Assembly (NCBI RefSeq): GCF_005222225.1
Contig: NZ_CP036536.1
Coordinates: 3,248,001-3,312,000, forward strand
DNA: 64,000 nt
Source of the DNA: Salinimonas lutimaris
GTDB taxonomy: Bacteria; Pseudomonadota; Gammaproteobacteria; Enterobacterales; Alteromonadaceae
Reading direction: 5' to 3'
The notes beneath the pieces were generated by a model that ran no database searches, had not been told where the DNA came from, and saw nothing but the letters and a program-made list of their open reading frames with translations. The position numbers were made by a program, and so were the translations under genes. This document shows, piece after piece, positions 19,309-27,705 of the stretch (positions are counted from its first letter, which is position 1; each line of letters begins with the position of its first letter).

Positions 19309-20130
19309 TTAGTCCTGCTTCAGATAGGCTTGATGTGGGGCATCCCAGCGGATCCAATCGCGACTAGTCAGGTTACGTAATACTTTGCGGCAGCTCTGGT
19401 CATACTGTCCGGCAAGATTACACTCCTGACCGGCAGGCATGTCTGCCCGAAACAGAATCTGACTAAGTTTAGCGACTAAGCGCAGATCCTGTACATTCGC
19501 CTTTAGCGGTAAATCCAGCGTGATGCGATTTGGCTTATCGCATTGCTGCGGAGTCTCGTCATCATTACTGCCCTGGCATTCCCCACTGGCCAGCATAAAT
19601 GACCACAGTCCGGCCTGCTCGCTGGCCTGCTGCAATTCAATGCGCATAAAACTGTGTCCCTGGCGTATAGACTGAAACATAACTGAGTTATTCAACGGCG
19701 GCGACTGGTGATCAGAGATCACATGATTGCTGTCAAACGGTACGCCAAGGGTAAACTGAATGGCACTGGCCCGGTCCAGCAGTTGTTGATTCGCATCCAA
19801 TTTTATTACCGTATGGTTAGCTTCGGTGTTGCAGGCACTGTTGAACTGCATCAGGGCCAGCTTTTTCGATTGCCACGGGCCGGGTTTAAAGGCCACAGGT
19901 TGCCAGCGCCCGTCTATTTTCAGACGCGGTTGTGACAAATAAAATGCCAGATAATCCAGATTCCACTGCTCACCATTTACGTTAAGCTGATACAAACAAT
20001 TATCCCCGGCTTTCAGGTCGGTGAAGGTGACGGGGATATCGCCCGGCGGCTTGTCTGCACTAAAAAAGCTACAGCCACTGGTCATCAATGCTGCTACAAG
20101 CAGCCCCGTATATTGTTTAATGCCTGCCAT
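19309..20130 (-). CDS. MbnP-like lipoprotein
   Basis: Encodes 273 residues. The lipobox is MTSGC at residue 20. The mature protein fits the MbnP family, periplasmic partners of the diheme enzyme MbnH: VNGEQWNLDYLAFYLS near the front, IQFTLGVPFDSNH in the middle, then FMLASGEC and a C..PNRITLDLPL segment with paired cysteines. MbnP homologues have been linked to copper binding. No mbnH-like diheme gene or TonB receptor is next to it, so its partner is unknown. The family call is from remembered signatures. Confidence 0.7.
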   Translation of the reverse strand: MAGIKQYTGLLVAALMTSGCSFFSADKPPGDIPVTFTDLKAGDNCLYQLNVNGEQWNLDYLAFYLSQPRLKIDGRWQPVAFKPGPWQSKKLALMQFNSACNTEANHTVIKLDANQQLLDRASAIQFTLGVPFDSNHVISDHQSPPLNNSVMFQSIRQGHSFMRIELQQASEQAGLWSFMLASGECQGSNDDETPQQCDKPNRITLDLPLKANVQDLRLVAKLSQILFRADMPAGQECNLAGQYDQSCRKVLRNLTSRDWIRWDAPHQAYLKQD

Positions 20131-20348
20131 CTGCCATCAGTACTTTTATTAATTCATCAACTAAGTCAGTGTAAGATGCCCCTGCCAATACGCCAACTGT
20201 ATTTTGCCCGCATTCGATGCACAAAAGATTGCATGAGATTAATTACCCACGCAGCCAGAATACAGCCGTTAGCATCGCGCTAACACCCAGAATTTGTTGA
20301 ATAAATAGCCAAGAAAGCAGCGGAACGTCAAAATCCCCTGCAGGTGGG

Positions 20349-20377
20349 GTGACAAGCATTTAAAAACTGCTTATACT
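20349..20377 (+). promoter_or_regulatory. Sigma-70 promoter of the tRNA gene
   Basis: GTGACA (20349-20354) and TATACT (20372-20377) each match the consensus at five of six positions and are separated by 17 bases. A GC-rich discriminator (TCGCGGC) follows, typical of stringently controlled stable RNA promoters. The predicted start is about 40 bases before the tRNA. Confidence 0.75.
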
Positions 20378-20425
20378 TCGCGGCGGTTGCATAACTTCCA
20401 TCAGCAACCATCTATACCAAAATAT

Positions 20426-20502
20426 GGCCCCATAGCTCAGTTGGTTAGAGCATCCGACTCATAATCGGCAGGTCCCCTGTTCAAGTCAGGGTGGGGCCAC
20501 CA
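20426..20502 (+). tRNA. tRNA with CAU anticodon, probably tRNA-Ile2 (lysidine type)
   Basis: A 77-base cloverleaf: acceptor GGCCCCA pairs with TGGGGCC, the D arm starts at GCTCAG, the T arm is CCCTG-TTCAAGT-CAGGG, and the 3' CCA is encoded. The anticodon loop is CTCATAA. The GGCCCC acceptor stem, GACTCATAATC anticodon arm and TTCAAGTC T loop resemble E. coli ileX/ileY rather than elongator tRNA-Met (which starts GGCTAC). I therefore read it as the AUA-decoding tRNA-Ile2, whose C34 is changed to lysidine by TilS. A generic scan would call it tRNA-Met. The top anticodon-stem pair (T-C) is mismatched. Confidence 0.85.
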
Positions 20503-20680
20503 TTTTTCTGCGTACTATCAATACTTATCAACTCATAACTTATCTATCGTGATTTAGTAGATTGCCTTACGCTGCGCCTAATCGCACGCTTTATATATGT
20601 TCCCTTATATAGAAGTTTTCCGACAGCTGCGTTATAAATACTGTTTTCATTAGCTGCAATACCACAGATAACAAAAGGAA

Positions 20681-21376
20681 ATGTTCATCTTGGCCTCTGT
20701 CTTTTACTTGTATTTTTTTACTGGTCTGACTGTTTATTCAGGGTTGCTGATAGCCAGAGCGTGCAGTGGCAAAGGTATACATTTACCGCTCTTTGAATTA
20801 GTCCTGACATATATTTTTTACGGTGTAGTGTGGCCGGTAATCGTATTTTACTCGCTACCCAGAAATGGTTTGCACAGTCTGTTCGAAAGCAATAGTTCAT
20901 TACCAAGCCTTCAGGACACAGAAAAAGAGTTTGAATTACTGTGGGATAATCCACCTGCGTGTAGCAATAATATCTACATTCATGGATATGATGAGTCTAA
21001 GTACGAGCCGCTTAATTCACGTCTTTATTTTTCGGCAGCAGAAGCACAAGAGTATTTAAGACAGAAAATTTTGCCAGATTCTGACAATTATCTGGACTGG
21101 GAAGCGCTGATACTGCGTTGGCTTGAGCAAAGAAACACGCTTGACAATAAGGTCTGTGAGGTACCTGAATCACTAAGTCACTTTTACGCTGTTTCAAACC
21201 AATTGCTTGAGGAAGGCAAAGGCCTGATTTTCTGTTCTGAATGCAATAAATATTTTCGGGCAGCTGAATTACCAGCCGTTCCCCAGACTTTAACTATTGG
21301 CTGGAACTATTCACGGATTTACTGCCCTGCCCGTCACCTACTAAGCGCCTCTAAATCTTTGCACATCAATATGTAA
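20681..21376 (+). CDS. Hypothetical membrane protein with C-terminal Cys pairs
   Basis: Encodes 231 residues. Two hydrophobic segments (about 1-25 and 36-58) are followed by an acidic soluble part. Near the C terminus, FCSECNKYF and a later IYCPARHLL give CxxC...CxxxH, which could bind zinc. I do not recognise the family. The gene is clearly AT-richer than its surroundings and lies directly downstream of the tRNA, which hints at horizontal acquisition, but no integrase or repeat supports that. AAAGGAA sits very close to the ATG, so a TTG at 20690 is an alternative start. Confidence 0.72.
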   Translation: MFILASVFYLYFFTGLTVYSGLLIARACSGKGIHLPLFELVLTYIFYGVVWPVIVFYSLPRNGLHSLFESNSSLPSLQDTEKEFELLWDNPPACSNNIYIHGYDESKYEPLNSRLYFSAAEAQEYLRQKILPDSDNYLDWEALILRWLEQRNTLDNKVCEVPESLSHFYAVSNQLLEEGKGLIFCSECNKYFRAAELPAVPQTLTIGWNYSRIYCPARHLLSASKSLHINM

Positions 21377-21468
21377 ATGTTGAATTGCTTGACCTGCTTT
21401 TTATAGGACGTCTGACTCAATATACATAAAGAACTTTTAATACAACGAGTTACAAGGATGCAACAAAA

Positions 21469-21759
21469 GTGAAAAAGCATTTATGGATGATCATCGCTGT
21501 GGGCCTGCTGGCAGGGTGTGCTTCAACGACTAAAGACCTCAAATCCTTGCCTGATGCTTACTTTACTGCGCGGTCAGCCTCGGCGATGAGCACCGAGGAG
21601 CGCAGGGAGTATATGAACAGAGTGAATAAGAGAATGCTGGAGCGAGATCGTCAGGCAGCCTGTGTATTTGGTTCAAAGGCCATTATTGACCGCACCAAAC
21701 TTCACTGTGAAAACGTGAAAGGGTCGCCGGAATATAAAGCCCTGTACGACAAGCACTAA
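21469..21759 (+). CDS. Small lipoprotein
   Basis: Encodes 96 residues with a GTG start; AAGGA lies about 10 bases upstream, and the nearby ATG at 21458 is out of frame. The lipobox LLAGC at residue 17 is followed by AS, which favours outer-membrane sorting. The mature part is mostly helical and charged (STEERREYMNRVNKRMLERD) with two further cysteines. No family recognised. Confidence 0.72.
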   Translation: MKKHLWMIIAVGLLAGCASTTKDLKSLPDAYFTARSASAMSTEERREYMNRVNKRMLERDRQAACVFGSKAIIDRTKLHCENVKGSPEYKALYDKH

Positions 21760-21786
21760 TCCGCTATCCGGCCAGCTTCCTTACGC

Positions 21787-23106
21787 TTATTCAGCCTGCT
21801 CTTTGGTGGTTTCATTGTTGCGTACATACCGGTCTATTAATGGTGTGAGGTGCCTGGCCCAGATAGCGTATCCCTGTTCTTTGGGATGCAGCAAATCAGG
21901 CATGTATTCACGAGGTAACATGCCGGTATCAGTAAGAAACGCCTCATTAATATTAATAAACTCTGCGTGATGACGGGCCGCTACATTTGCCAGGAGTTGA
22001 TTGGCCTGCTCGTTGTTGATGCGCATGGGGTCGTTCGGCGTCGCGCCACGGGGGAAAATAGCAAACAGCACCATCGGTGTATCCGGGGCGGCCTGCCTGA
22101 TCTGTTTAAGATTTTCACTCACCCCGGCAGCAATAGCCTGGGGGCTGTCCATCCTGTGCCCTGTGTTATTGGTGCCAATCATTACAATTGCCAGTTTGGG
22201 GGCGCTCCGGGGCATCTCTTTATGAGTCAGTCGCCAAAGCAGGTTTTCGGTGCGATCGCCGGCAAAGCCCAGATTAAACATGCGAATATCGGGAAATGCG
22301 TTATCCCACACCGGTTTCCCCGCCCGGGACCAGCCTTCGGTAATTGAGTCGCCCAGCATCACCACATCAAACCGGTTATCCTTCGCCTGAGCAACCCGCT
22401 GTTTATGCCGGGGAAGCCACCAGCTCTGCGACCAGTATTCATTGAGCATCCGGGGTGTGGTAGCCAGGCTATCATCTGTTTTGCACTTCATAGTGGGCCC
22501 CTCTTGCCCGCTGATTTGAATATTGGCAATACGCACGCTGCCCTGACCGCCGGTTTCCAGATTAAACCACCGGTGCACCCGGGTCAGGTCTGTGTCTTTA
22601 CTGGTCAGGCAGTGAAGCGGAATCGCAATATGTTGCCAGGTTGCCGGTGAACTGTGAACAGCCAGCTCCCGTAAATGCATTTTAGGATAGCAATGCGATA
22701 CACAGGCCATAGAGATACTGATGGCAGCCTGGCGGGCATCCGCCACCTGCAAATCAAAGCTCAGCACGCCCTGATTAACATAGCCGCGTAAGTCTCTGGC
22801 CGGCCCGTTAATAAATAGCCCCGAGCCACTGCCGCCGCTAAACTGCAGGTCGAATACCTGGCCGATACCGTCATACTGATGACGAGTAAGCGCTACGTTA
22901 TTACCCGGTAATACCTGTGTGTCACCCGGTACTTTGAGCACCTGCTGGCGGTCATGAATAAACACCGTGGAGCGGCTGTGTAACCCACTAACCTCAATAT
23001 CCGGCAAGGCAGCCAGACTCTTACCGACCCAGAGGAGGCAGGCCAGCCATAAATACCGTTTCAACCACCTTTTACCGACGCATTTGACCACAAAACCAGA
23101 CCTCAT
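21787..23106 (-). CDS. SGNH/GDSL hydrolase with N-terminal galactose-binding-like domain
   Basis: Encodes 439 residues from the ATG at 23106, which has GGAGG upstream; a TTG four codons earlier is less likely. After a signal peptide, residues 40-200 form a beta-rich domain resembling the ExoP C-terminal/galactose-binding fold of family 3 glucosidases. Residues 240-430 are an SGNH hydrolase: VMLGDSITEGW (Ser), FNLGFAGDRTENLLWR (Gly), VMIGTNNTGH (Asn) and PDLLHPKEQGY (Asp/His), close to the PAF-acetylhydrolase-like group. It is probably a periplasmic or secreted esterase or carbohydrate deacetylase. The substrate is unknown. Confidence 0.87.
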   Translation of the reverse strand: MRSGFVVKCVGKRWLKRYLWLACLLWVGKSLAALPDIEVSGLHSRSTVFIHDRQQVLKVPGDTQVLPGNNVALTRHQYDGIGQVFDLQFSGGSGSGLFINGPARDLRGYVNQGVLSFDLQVADARQAAISISMACVSHCYPKMHLRELAVHSSPATWQHIAIPLHCLTSKDTDLTRVHRWFNLETGGQGSVRIANIQISGQEGPTMKCKTDDSLATTPRMLNEYWSQSWWLPRHKQRVAQAKDNRFDVVMLGDSITEGWSRAGKPVWDNAFPDIRMFNLGFAGDRTENLLWRLTHKEMPRSAPKLAIVMIGTNNTGHRMDSPQAIAAGVSENLKQIRQAAPDTPMVLFAIFPRGATPNDPMRINNEQANQLLANVAARHHAEFININEAFLTDTGMLPREYMPDLLHPKEQGYAIWARHLTPLIDRYVRNNETTKEQAE

Positions 23107-23213
23107 TGGATCCTCCAATTCAGGGTATGTCCTTATATAGGCATGCTATGCACTGTAGCGGCAAAGCCGCTGGCGGTCATCTGTTTTATTAAAGGTTAAG
23201 CGCCGGTAAACAC

Positions 23214-24152
23214 TTACCTTATTCCGAATAACTGTACTTTGGTGTCCTGTAGATTAGTATCATCAGGAAACCGGCTCAGCGCCTCGGTTAGTATCTGCCG
23301 GGCCGGTTCTGGCTGGCCACTTTGCTCAAGCGCCAGCGCATAGTTATTTAAGTACGCTGGCTGATGCTGACCAGCCTGATAACCTTGCTCATACCAGTTA
23401 AGGGCTGCCTTAATATCTGTTTCGGCAAAATGATTGGCCAGTAAAAAATAACTCAGCCATTGTCCGGGCCACTGTCGGGTGGCGGCTACCAGAAAGGCTT
23501 CAGCTTGTTTGCTATTGCCAACTTTTAACATATCGTAAGCCGCTTTGATATAAATGTAGGGGTCTAGTGCCTGGCTTTGCCGCTGTGGTGTCAGGGGCGC
23601 TAAAAACCAGTAACCGGCTCGTCCCCAGGTTCTCTCAAACAGCGAAAACGACATACGGTGGGACGGCGTCACCCCAGTATGAACAATAAATTCCTGTTGC
23701 TGTTTATCAAACCCGGTGACTACCGCGTAATGCCACTGTGGCAGCCACTGCACCGATAAATTCTGAAACACAATTACCGGAATCTGGTCACTGACCAGCT
23801 GCATCACATCGCTTAGCGTGCCTTTATCGGTATACGGCAAAAATCCGTAGCGGCGTGTAGCACTGACCATTTCCAGTTGCAGGCTGCCTTCTTTACCGGG
23901 GATAAATAACTTAGGCGCAATATCATCAGCCGATACCTCCTGGCCATAGAATCCGAAAACTTCGGCCAGCGTGGTCGGTCCGCAATAAAACGCCTGCTGA
24001 GGATAAAACGGCACATTTTGAATCTGAGCTGATGGCGGTAATCGGGATAACGCCTGGGCATTGAGCTGATCGGTTTGCGGTGTGCCCTGGCAACCGGCGA
24101 GCAATAAAAAGCCTGCAATAATGCAGGCTTTATATGTCAATGAGATTGTCAT
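23214..24152 (-). CDS. PA2778-type C39-like cysteine peptidase lipoprotein with TPR
   Basis: Encodes 312 residues from the ATG at 24152, one base after the stop of the upstream gene. The lipobox is LLLAGC. Residues 40-185 form a papain-like C39 domain: VPFYPQQAFYCGPTTLAEVF carries the Gln/Cys pair and QWHYAVVTGFD the His. The C-terminal half has TPR-like helices (AAYDMLKVGNSKQAEAFL, LNNYALALEQSGQPEPARQIL). It matches the PA2778 family of Pseudomonas and follows a PA2779-type gene. The substrate is unknown. Confidence 0.85.
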   Translation of the reverse strand: MTISLTYKACIIAGFLLLAGCQGTPQTDQLNAQALSRLPPSAQIQNVPFYPQQAFYCGPTTLAEVFGFYGQEVSADDIAPKLFIPGKEGSLQLEMVSATRRYGFLPYTDKGTLSDVMQLVSDQIPVIVFQNLSVQWLPQWHYAVVTGFDKQQQEFIVHTGVTPSHRMSFSLFERTWGRAGYWFLAPLTPQRQSQALDPYIYIKAAYDMLKVGNSKQAEAFLVAATRQWPGQWLSYFLLANHFAETDIKAALNWYEQGYQAGQHQPAYLNNYALALEQSGQPEPARQILTEALSRFPDDTNLQDTKVQLFGIR

Positions 24153-24153
24153 A

Positions 24154-24528
24154 TTAGCTGTTAACTGGACGAATAAACGGATACACGTCGGTAACACCCA
24201 CTAAGTCCAGAATGGCAATGATAGCCAGTACCGTCAGTACCGCGCCAACCACACCGCCTGCTGGCGAGTCCTGAATCTGGTCGTTCAGCTGTACTATTTC
24301 GGCATCTGTCATACCATTGATGCGATCAATTGCATCCTGACTGTCGACTCCCAGGCTGGTGAGTTTGTGCTGAACATCCTCCCGGCTCACCATGCTGATC
24401 AACTGCTGTTTATTATACTGGGCAGCCTGTGTCTGCATTACGCTGTCGGAGCTGACGGCAGCGGCCTGTGCATGGCCGGCAATCAGCACCGAGGCAGTCA
24501 ATGCACTTATCATGAGTTTTTTAATCAT
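24154..24528 (-). CDS. PA2779-type small membrane protein
   Basis: Encodes 124 residues from the ATG at 24528 with AAGGG spaced six bases upstream; an ATG two codons earlier lies too close to that site. There is a signal peptide (ending HAQAA), a soluble helical part (YNKQQLISMVSREDVQHKL, then a DAIDRINGMTDAEI element) and a C-terminal membrane segment (GGVVGAVLTVLAIIAILDLVG). This matches the PA2779 family, found beside PA2778-type peptidases. It may be the peptidase substrate or anchor partner. The function is unknown. Confidence 0.82.
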   Translation of the reverse strand: MIKKLMISALTASVLIAGHAQAAAVSSDSVMQTQAAQYNKQQLISMVSREDVQHKLTSLGVDSQDAIDRINGMTDAEIVQLNDQIQDSPAGGVVGAVLTVLAIIAILDLVGVTDVYPFIRPVNS

Positions 24529-24817
24529 AAACATCCCTTAAAGAACAATGTATTAGTTTACCTTCCACAAACTTAATACTTTATTTTCAGAAAATAAGAC
24601 CACAGCAGCTTAATAGCGGGCTGTTGAACTAACTATAGGGTAGCTTTACATATTCGCCAGCCGGCAACCTGTGCTGTTACCATGCAAACCAACGTCAGCG
24701 CCTGATAATACAGCCCTTGCGGTCAAAATTTCCTCGACAGACGGCGCTGCTTTCTTTATATTGCGCGGCCTTGCTTCTGCTGGAGCGTATCTTCTCACCT
24801 ATCTTCGGACTTTCGTT

Positions 24818-26410
24818 TTGATTACTACTGCTAATATCACCATGCAGTTTGGCTCTGCCCCACTGTTTGAAAACATTTCAGCTAAATTTGGTAACGGTAA
24901 CCGTTACGGCCTGATCGGCGCCAATGGCTCCGGTAAATCCACCTTTATGAAGATTCTGAGCGGTAAACTCACTCCGTCAGCGGGTAACGTGTCAATGTCG
25001 CCTGGCACCAAGCTGGGTATTTTGAGCCAGGATCAGTTTGCCTTTGAGGAAATGTCAGTAGTAGACGCGGTAATTGTAGGTGATCGTGAACTGTGGGAAG
25101 TGAAGCAGGAACGCGACGCCATTTACAGTAACCCTGAAATGAGCGAAGAAGACGGCATGCGCGTGGCCGAACTGGAAACCCGCTTTGCCGAAATGGACGG
25201 CTACACCGCAGAAGCCCGTGCCGGTGATATTCTTAATGCTGCCGGCATTGATGAAGATTATCACTTTGGCCTGATGAAAGAAGTGGCACCGGGTAAAAAG
25301 GTGCGGGTATTACTGGCGCAGGCCTTGTTCGCTGACCCGGATATTCTGCTGCTTGATGAGCCAACCAACAACCTGGACATCTATACTATCAACTGGCTGG
25401 CCGAAGAGCTGAACAAGCGTAAATCGACCATGCTTATCATCTCTCACGATCGTCACTTTCTGAATTCTGTGTGCACGCACATGGCAGATATCGATTATGG
25501 TGAGCTGCGTATTTATCCGGGCAACTACGACGCCTTTGTGGAAGCTTCGCTGCTGGTCCAGGAGCAGTTGCATCAGGATAACGCGAAGAAATCAGCGGAA
25601 ATTGAAGAACTGCAAAGCTTTGTGGCGCGCTTTTCTGCCAATGCCTCAAAAGCCAAGCAGGCAACGTCGCGTGCCCGCCGTCTGGAAAAAATCGAACTGG
25701 CTGAGGTCAAGGCCAGCACTCGCCGTAAACCATTCATTCAGTTCAAGCAACACAAAAAGCTGCACCGTCTGGCGATTACGCTGGAAGATCTGGGTCATAG
25801 CTTTCCTGAAGTTCCTTTGTTTGATAACGGTAACCTGCTGCTTGAAGCGGGTCATCGTCTGGCGATCATTGGCGAGAATGGCGCGGGCAAAACCACTTTT
25901 CTGAAGTGTCTGGTGGATGACTTGACGCCCCAGAGCGGTACCATCAAATGGGCTGAAAATGCTGCGATTGGTTATATCCCTCAGGACAGCACCAAAGACT
26001 TTGACTGTGATCTGACATTGTTTGAGTGGATGTCGCAGTGGCGTCAGCCTAAGCACGACGACCTGCAGGTAAAAGGTATGCTGGGCCGGTTATTGTTTGG
26101 TTCAGACGACTTCAACAAGAAAGTGAAAGTGTGTTCAGGGGGGGAGAAAAACCGCCTGTTGTTTGGCAAGCTGATGCTGCAGGATATCAATGTGCTGGTT
26201 ATGGACGAACCCACAAACCACCTTGATATGGAGTCGATTGAAGCGCTGAATAACGCGTTGTACAAATTTGACGGCACCGTGATTTTTGTCAGCCATGACC
26301 GTGAATTTGTCTCTTCTCTGGCCACGCAGGTCATTGAAATCAAGGGTCAGCAACTGAATCACTTTGACGGCACCTACGAAGAATTTCTGGCCCACAGCGC
26401 AGGCCAGTAA
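24818..26410 (+). CDS. ybiT: ABC-F family ATPase, YbiT type (TTG start)
   Basis: Two ABC ATPase domains without membrane segments. Walker A motifs are GANGSGKST and GENGAGKTT; Walker B motifs are [12 protein letters not shown] and [12 protein letters not shown]. The canonical position of the second signature reads [20 protein letters not shown] proteins act on the ribosome. The front ([19 protein letters not shown]) and ending resemble E. coli YbiT. Starting at the TTG at 24818 gives 530 residues, the YbiT length and N terminus; the frame is open further upstream but that part is not conserved-looking. No strong ribosome site is visible before the TTG. Confidence 0.9.
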   Translation: MITTANITMQFGSAPLFENISAKFGNGNRYGLIGANGSGKSTFMKILSGKLTPSAGNVSMSPGTKLGILSQDQFAFEEMSVVDAVIVGDRELWEVKQERDAIYSNPEMSEEDGMRVAELETRFAEMDGYTAEARAGDILNAAGIDEDYHFGLMKEVAPGKKVRVLLAQALFADPDILLLDEPTNNLDIYTINWLAEELNKRKSTMLIISHDRHFLNSVCTHMADIDYGELRIYPGNYDAFVEASLLVQEQLHQDNAKKSAEIEELQSFVARFSANASKAKQATSRARRLEKIELAEVKASTRRKPFIQFKQHKKLHRLAITLEDLGHSFPEVPLFDNGNLLLEAGHRLAIIGENGAGKTTFLKCLVDDLTPQSGTIKWAENAAIGYIPQDSTKDFDCDLTLFEWMSQWRQPKHDDLQVKGMLGRLLFGSDDFNKKVKVCSGGEKNRLLFGKLMLQDINVLVMDEPTNHLDMESIEALNNALYKFDGTVIFVSHDREFVSSLATQVIEIKGQQLNHFDGTYEEFLAHSAGQ

Positions 26411-26418
26411 ATGCGGCT

Positions 26419-26444
26419 CAGGTAGGGTATGACTGCCCTGCCTG
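26419..26444 (+). repeat. Hairpin after ybiT
   Basis: CAGGTAGGG (26419-26427) and CCCTGCCTG (26436-26444) pair over nine positions with one G-U pair. No T run follows, so it is at best a weak terminator or a 3' end stabiliser. Confidence 0.4.
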
Positions 26445-26487
26445 ACACAGGCCCGCCGGTACACTCCAGAATTGCAGTCTATATCAG

Positions 26488-26679
26488 CTACGGCTTTCTT
26501 CTTTGCCGGCACGCCCGGCCATATAAAAAACCTCCCGCCGCAATAACCACCAGCAAGGCAACGATGAAGTGATCCCTTGGGTGATAGGTCAATTCTGACA
26601 GCCCGATAACAAACCCATAGCTAAACAACCCTGCTATCGCACTTAACGTTAATAAGATAACCCTGTGTATACCAGACAT
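26488..26679 (-). CDS. Small hypothetical membrane protein, 63 residues
   Basis: Two hydrophobic segments (VILLTLSAIAGLFSYGFVIG and FIVALLVVIAAGGFLYG) are separated by a short polar loop, ending in the basic RACRQRRKP, so the tail would be cytoplasmic. AGGA lies about seven bases before the ATG. No family recognised. It may be a real small membrane protein, since hydrophobic pattern, ribosome site and isolated position agree. Confidence 0.5.
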   Translation of the reverse strand: MSGIHRVILLTLSAIAGLFSYGFVIGLSELTYHPRDHFIVALLVVIAAGGFLYGRACRQRRKP

Positions 26680-26925
26680 GCTTATCCTGTTGTGCTGACG
26701 TAACCCTCATTTCTCAACATATATCCTGCTCTCTGGCTAAGATAGGTCGCTTCGAGTCCTCATAATATGTGATGCTTCAGACAGATTCACCTGTACCTAA
26801 GGCCATAAAACAACGGAACAAAGCTTGCACTATCAGTCAGGTAATGCACTGTGCACAGCAATGTTGCGTAAAAATGTCACAGCGCACCGCAATATTCCCC
26901 CTGTTTACCTGTTAAGGAGCACATA

Positions 26926-27648
26926 ATGAGCAAACGAGCTGTGTTATACAGAATGGTGACCGATGAGCATATCTGCCCGTTCGGGCTTCGAGCCAAAGAC
27001 CTGCTTGAGCGCAAAGGGTATGAGGTGGAAGACCACCTGATTAAAAACCGGGAACAACAGGATGCATTTAAAGCTCAGCATGATGTGAAAACCACGCCTC
27101 AGGTATTTATTGATGATGAGCGAATTGGCGGATATGACGAACTACGCCGTTACTTTGGTCTGAGTGAAGCTGGTCAGTCGAACCGGTATACTCCGGTCAT
27201 TGCTATTTTCAGTGTTGCACTGGTGCTGGCCGCCACGGTCGTATACCCGGCACAAATCTGGAGTGCTCACACCCTGATGCTGTTTATTGGCTTTTCCATG
27301 GTTTTTCTGGCAGTACAAAAGCTGCAGGATTTACACAGTTTCAGCACCATGTTTATTACCTACGATTTACTGGCCATGCGCCAGTTACGCTATGCCTATG
27401 TGTACCCGTTTGTGGAAGTCTGGGCTGGTATAGGAATGATTGCCGGGGTGTCAGCCTGGCTGGTGGCACCCTTTTCTCTGTTTATCGGCCTGATTGGCGC
27501 CGCATCAGTTTACAAAGCCGTTTATATTGATAAGCGACAACTAAAATGTGCCTGTGTAGGTGGCAACAGCGACGTGCCGCTGGGCTTTGTATCACTCACA
27601 GAGAATCTGTTTATGATCATCGGTGCCCTGATGATGATATTTTTGTAA
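26926..27648 (+). CDS. Glutaredoxin-MauE/DoxX-like fusion membrane protein
   Basis: Encodes 240 residues. Residues 1-80 are a glutaredoxin domain with the active-site CPFG (one cysteine, monothiol-like) and KTTPQVFIDDERIGGYDEL. Residues 90-240 hold four membrane segments of the MauE/DoxX-like redox type, with a CAC near the last segment (KCACVGGNSDVPLGF). The fusion suggests that electrons pass between a cytoplasmic thiol system and the membrane. TTAAGGAG precedes the ATG. It is convergent with the copper-resistance operon, and the two share a hairpin. Confidence 0.85.
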   Translation: MSKRAVLYRMVTDEHICPFGLRAKDLLERKGYEVEDHLIKNREQQDAFKAQHDVKTTPQVFIDDERIGGYDELRRYFGLSEAGQSNRYTPVIAIFSVALVLAATVVYPAQIWSAHTLMLFIGFSMVFLAVQKLQDLHSFSTMFITYDLLAMRQLRYAYVYPFVEVWAGIGMIAGVSAWLVAPFSLFIGLIGAASVYKAVYIDKRQLKCACVGGNSDVPLGFVSLTENLFMIIGALMMIFL

Positions 27649-27660
27649 ACCTGTTCATAG

Positions 27661-27698
27661 AAAAACCAAAGCCTGCTGCAATGCACAGCAGGCTTTGG
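27661..27698 (-). terminator. Terminator hairpin between Grx-MauE and copB
   Basis: A perfect 13-base stem, CCAAAGCCTGCTG and CAGCAGGCTTTGG, with a seven-base loop. On the minus strand it is followed by TTTTT, so it fits termination of the copper operon. On the plus strand there is no T run, but the stem may still stop transcription from the Grx-MauE gene. Confidence 0.82.
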
Positions 27699-27705
27699 TG
27701 CATTA

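Noticed and set aside
20426..20502. Elongator tRNA-Met as the identity of the CAU tRNA
   Set aside because: The acceptor stem and anticodon arm fit tRNA-Ile2 better, though this is not proven.
20503..20680. Possible attachment site after the tRNA
   Set aside because: No integrase gene and no direct repeat of the tRNA 3' end were seen in the window.
24671..24817. Open frame extending the ABC-F gene upstream
   Set aside because: The extra 49 residues have no counterpart in YbiT, and the TTG at 24818 restores the expected length.
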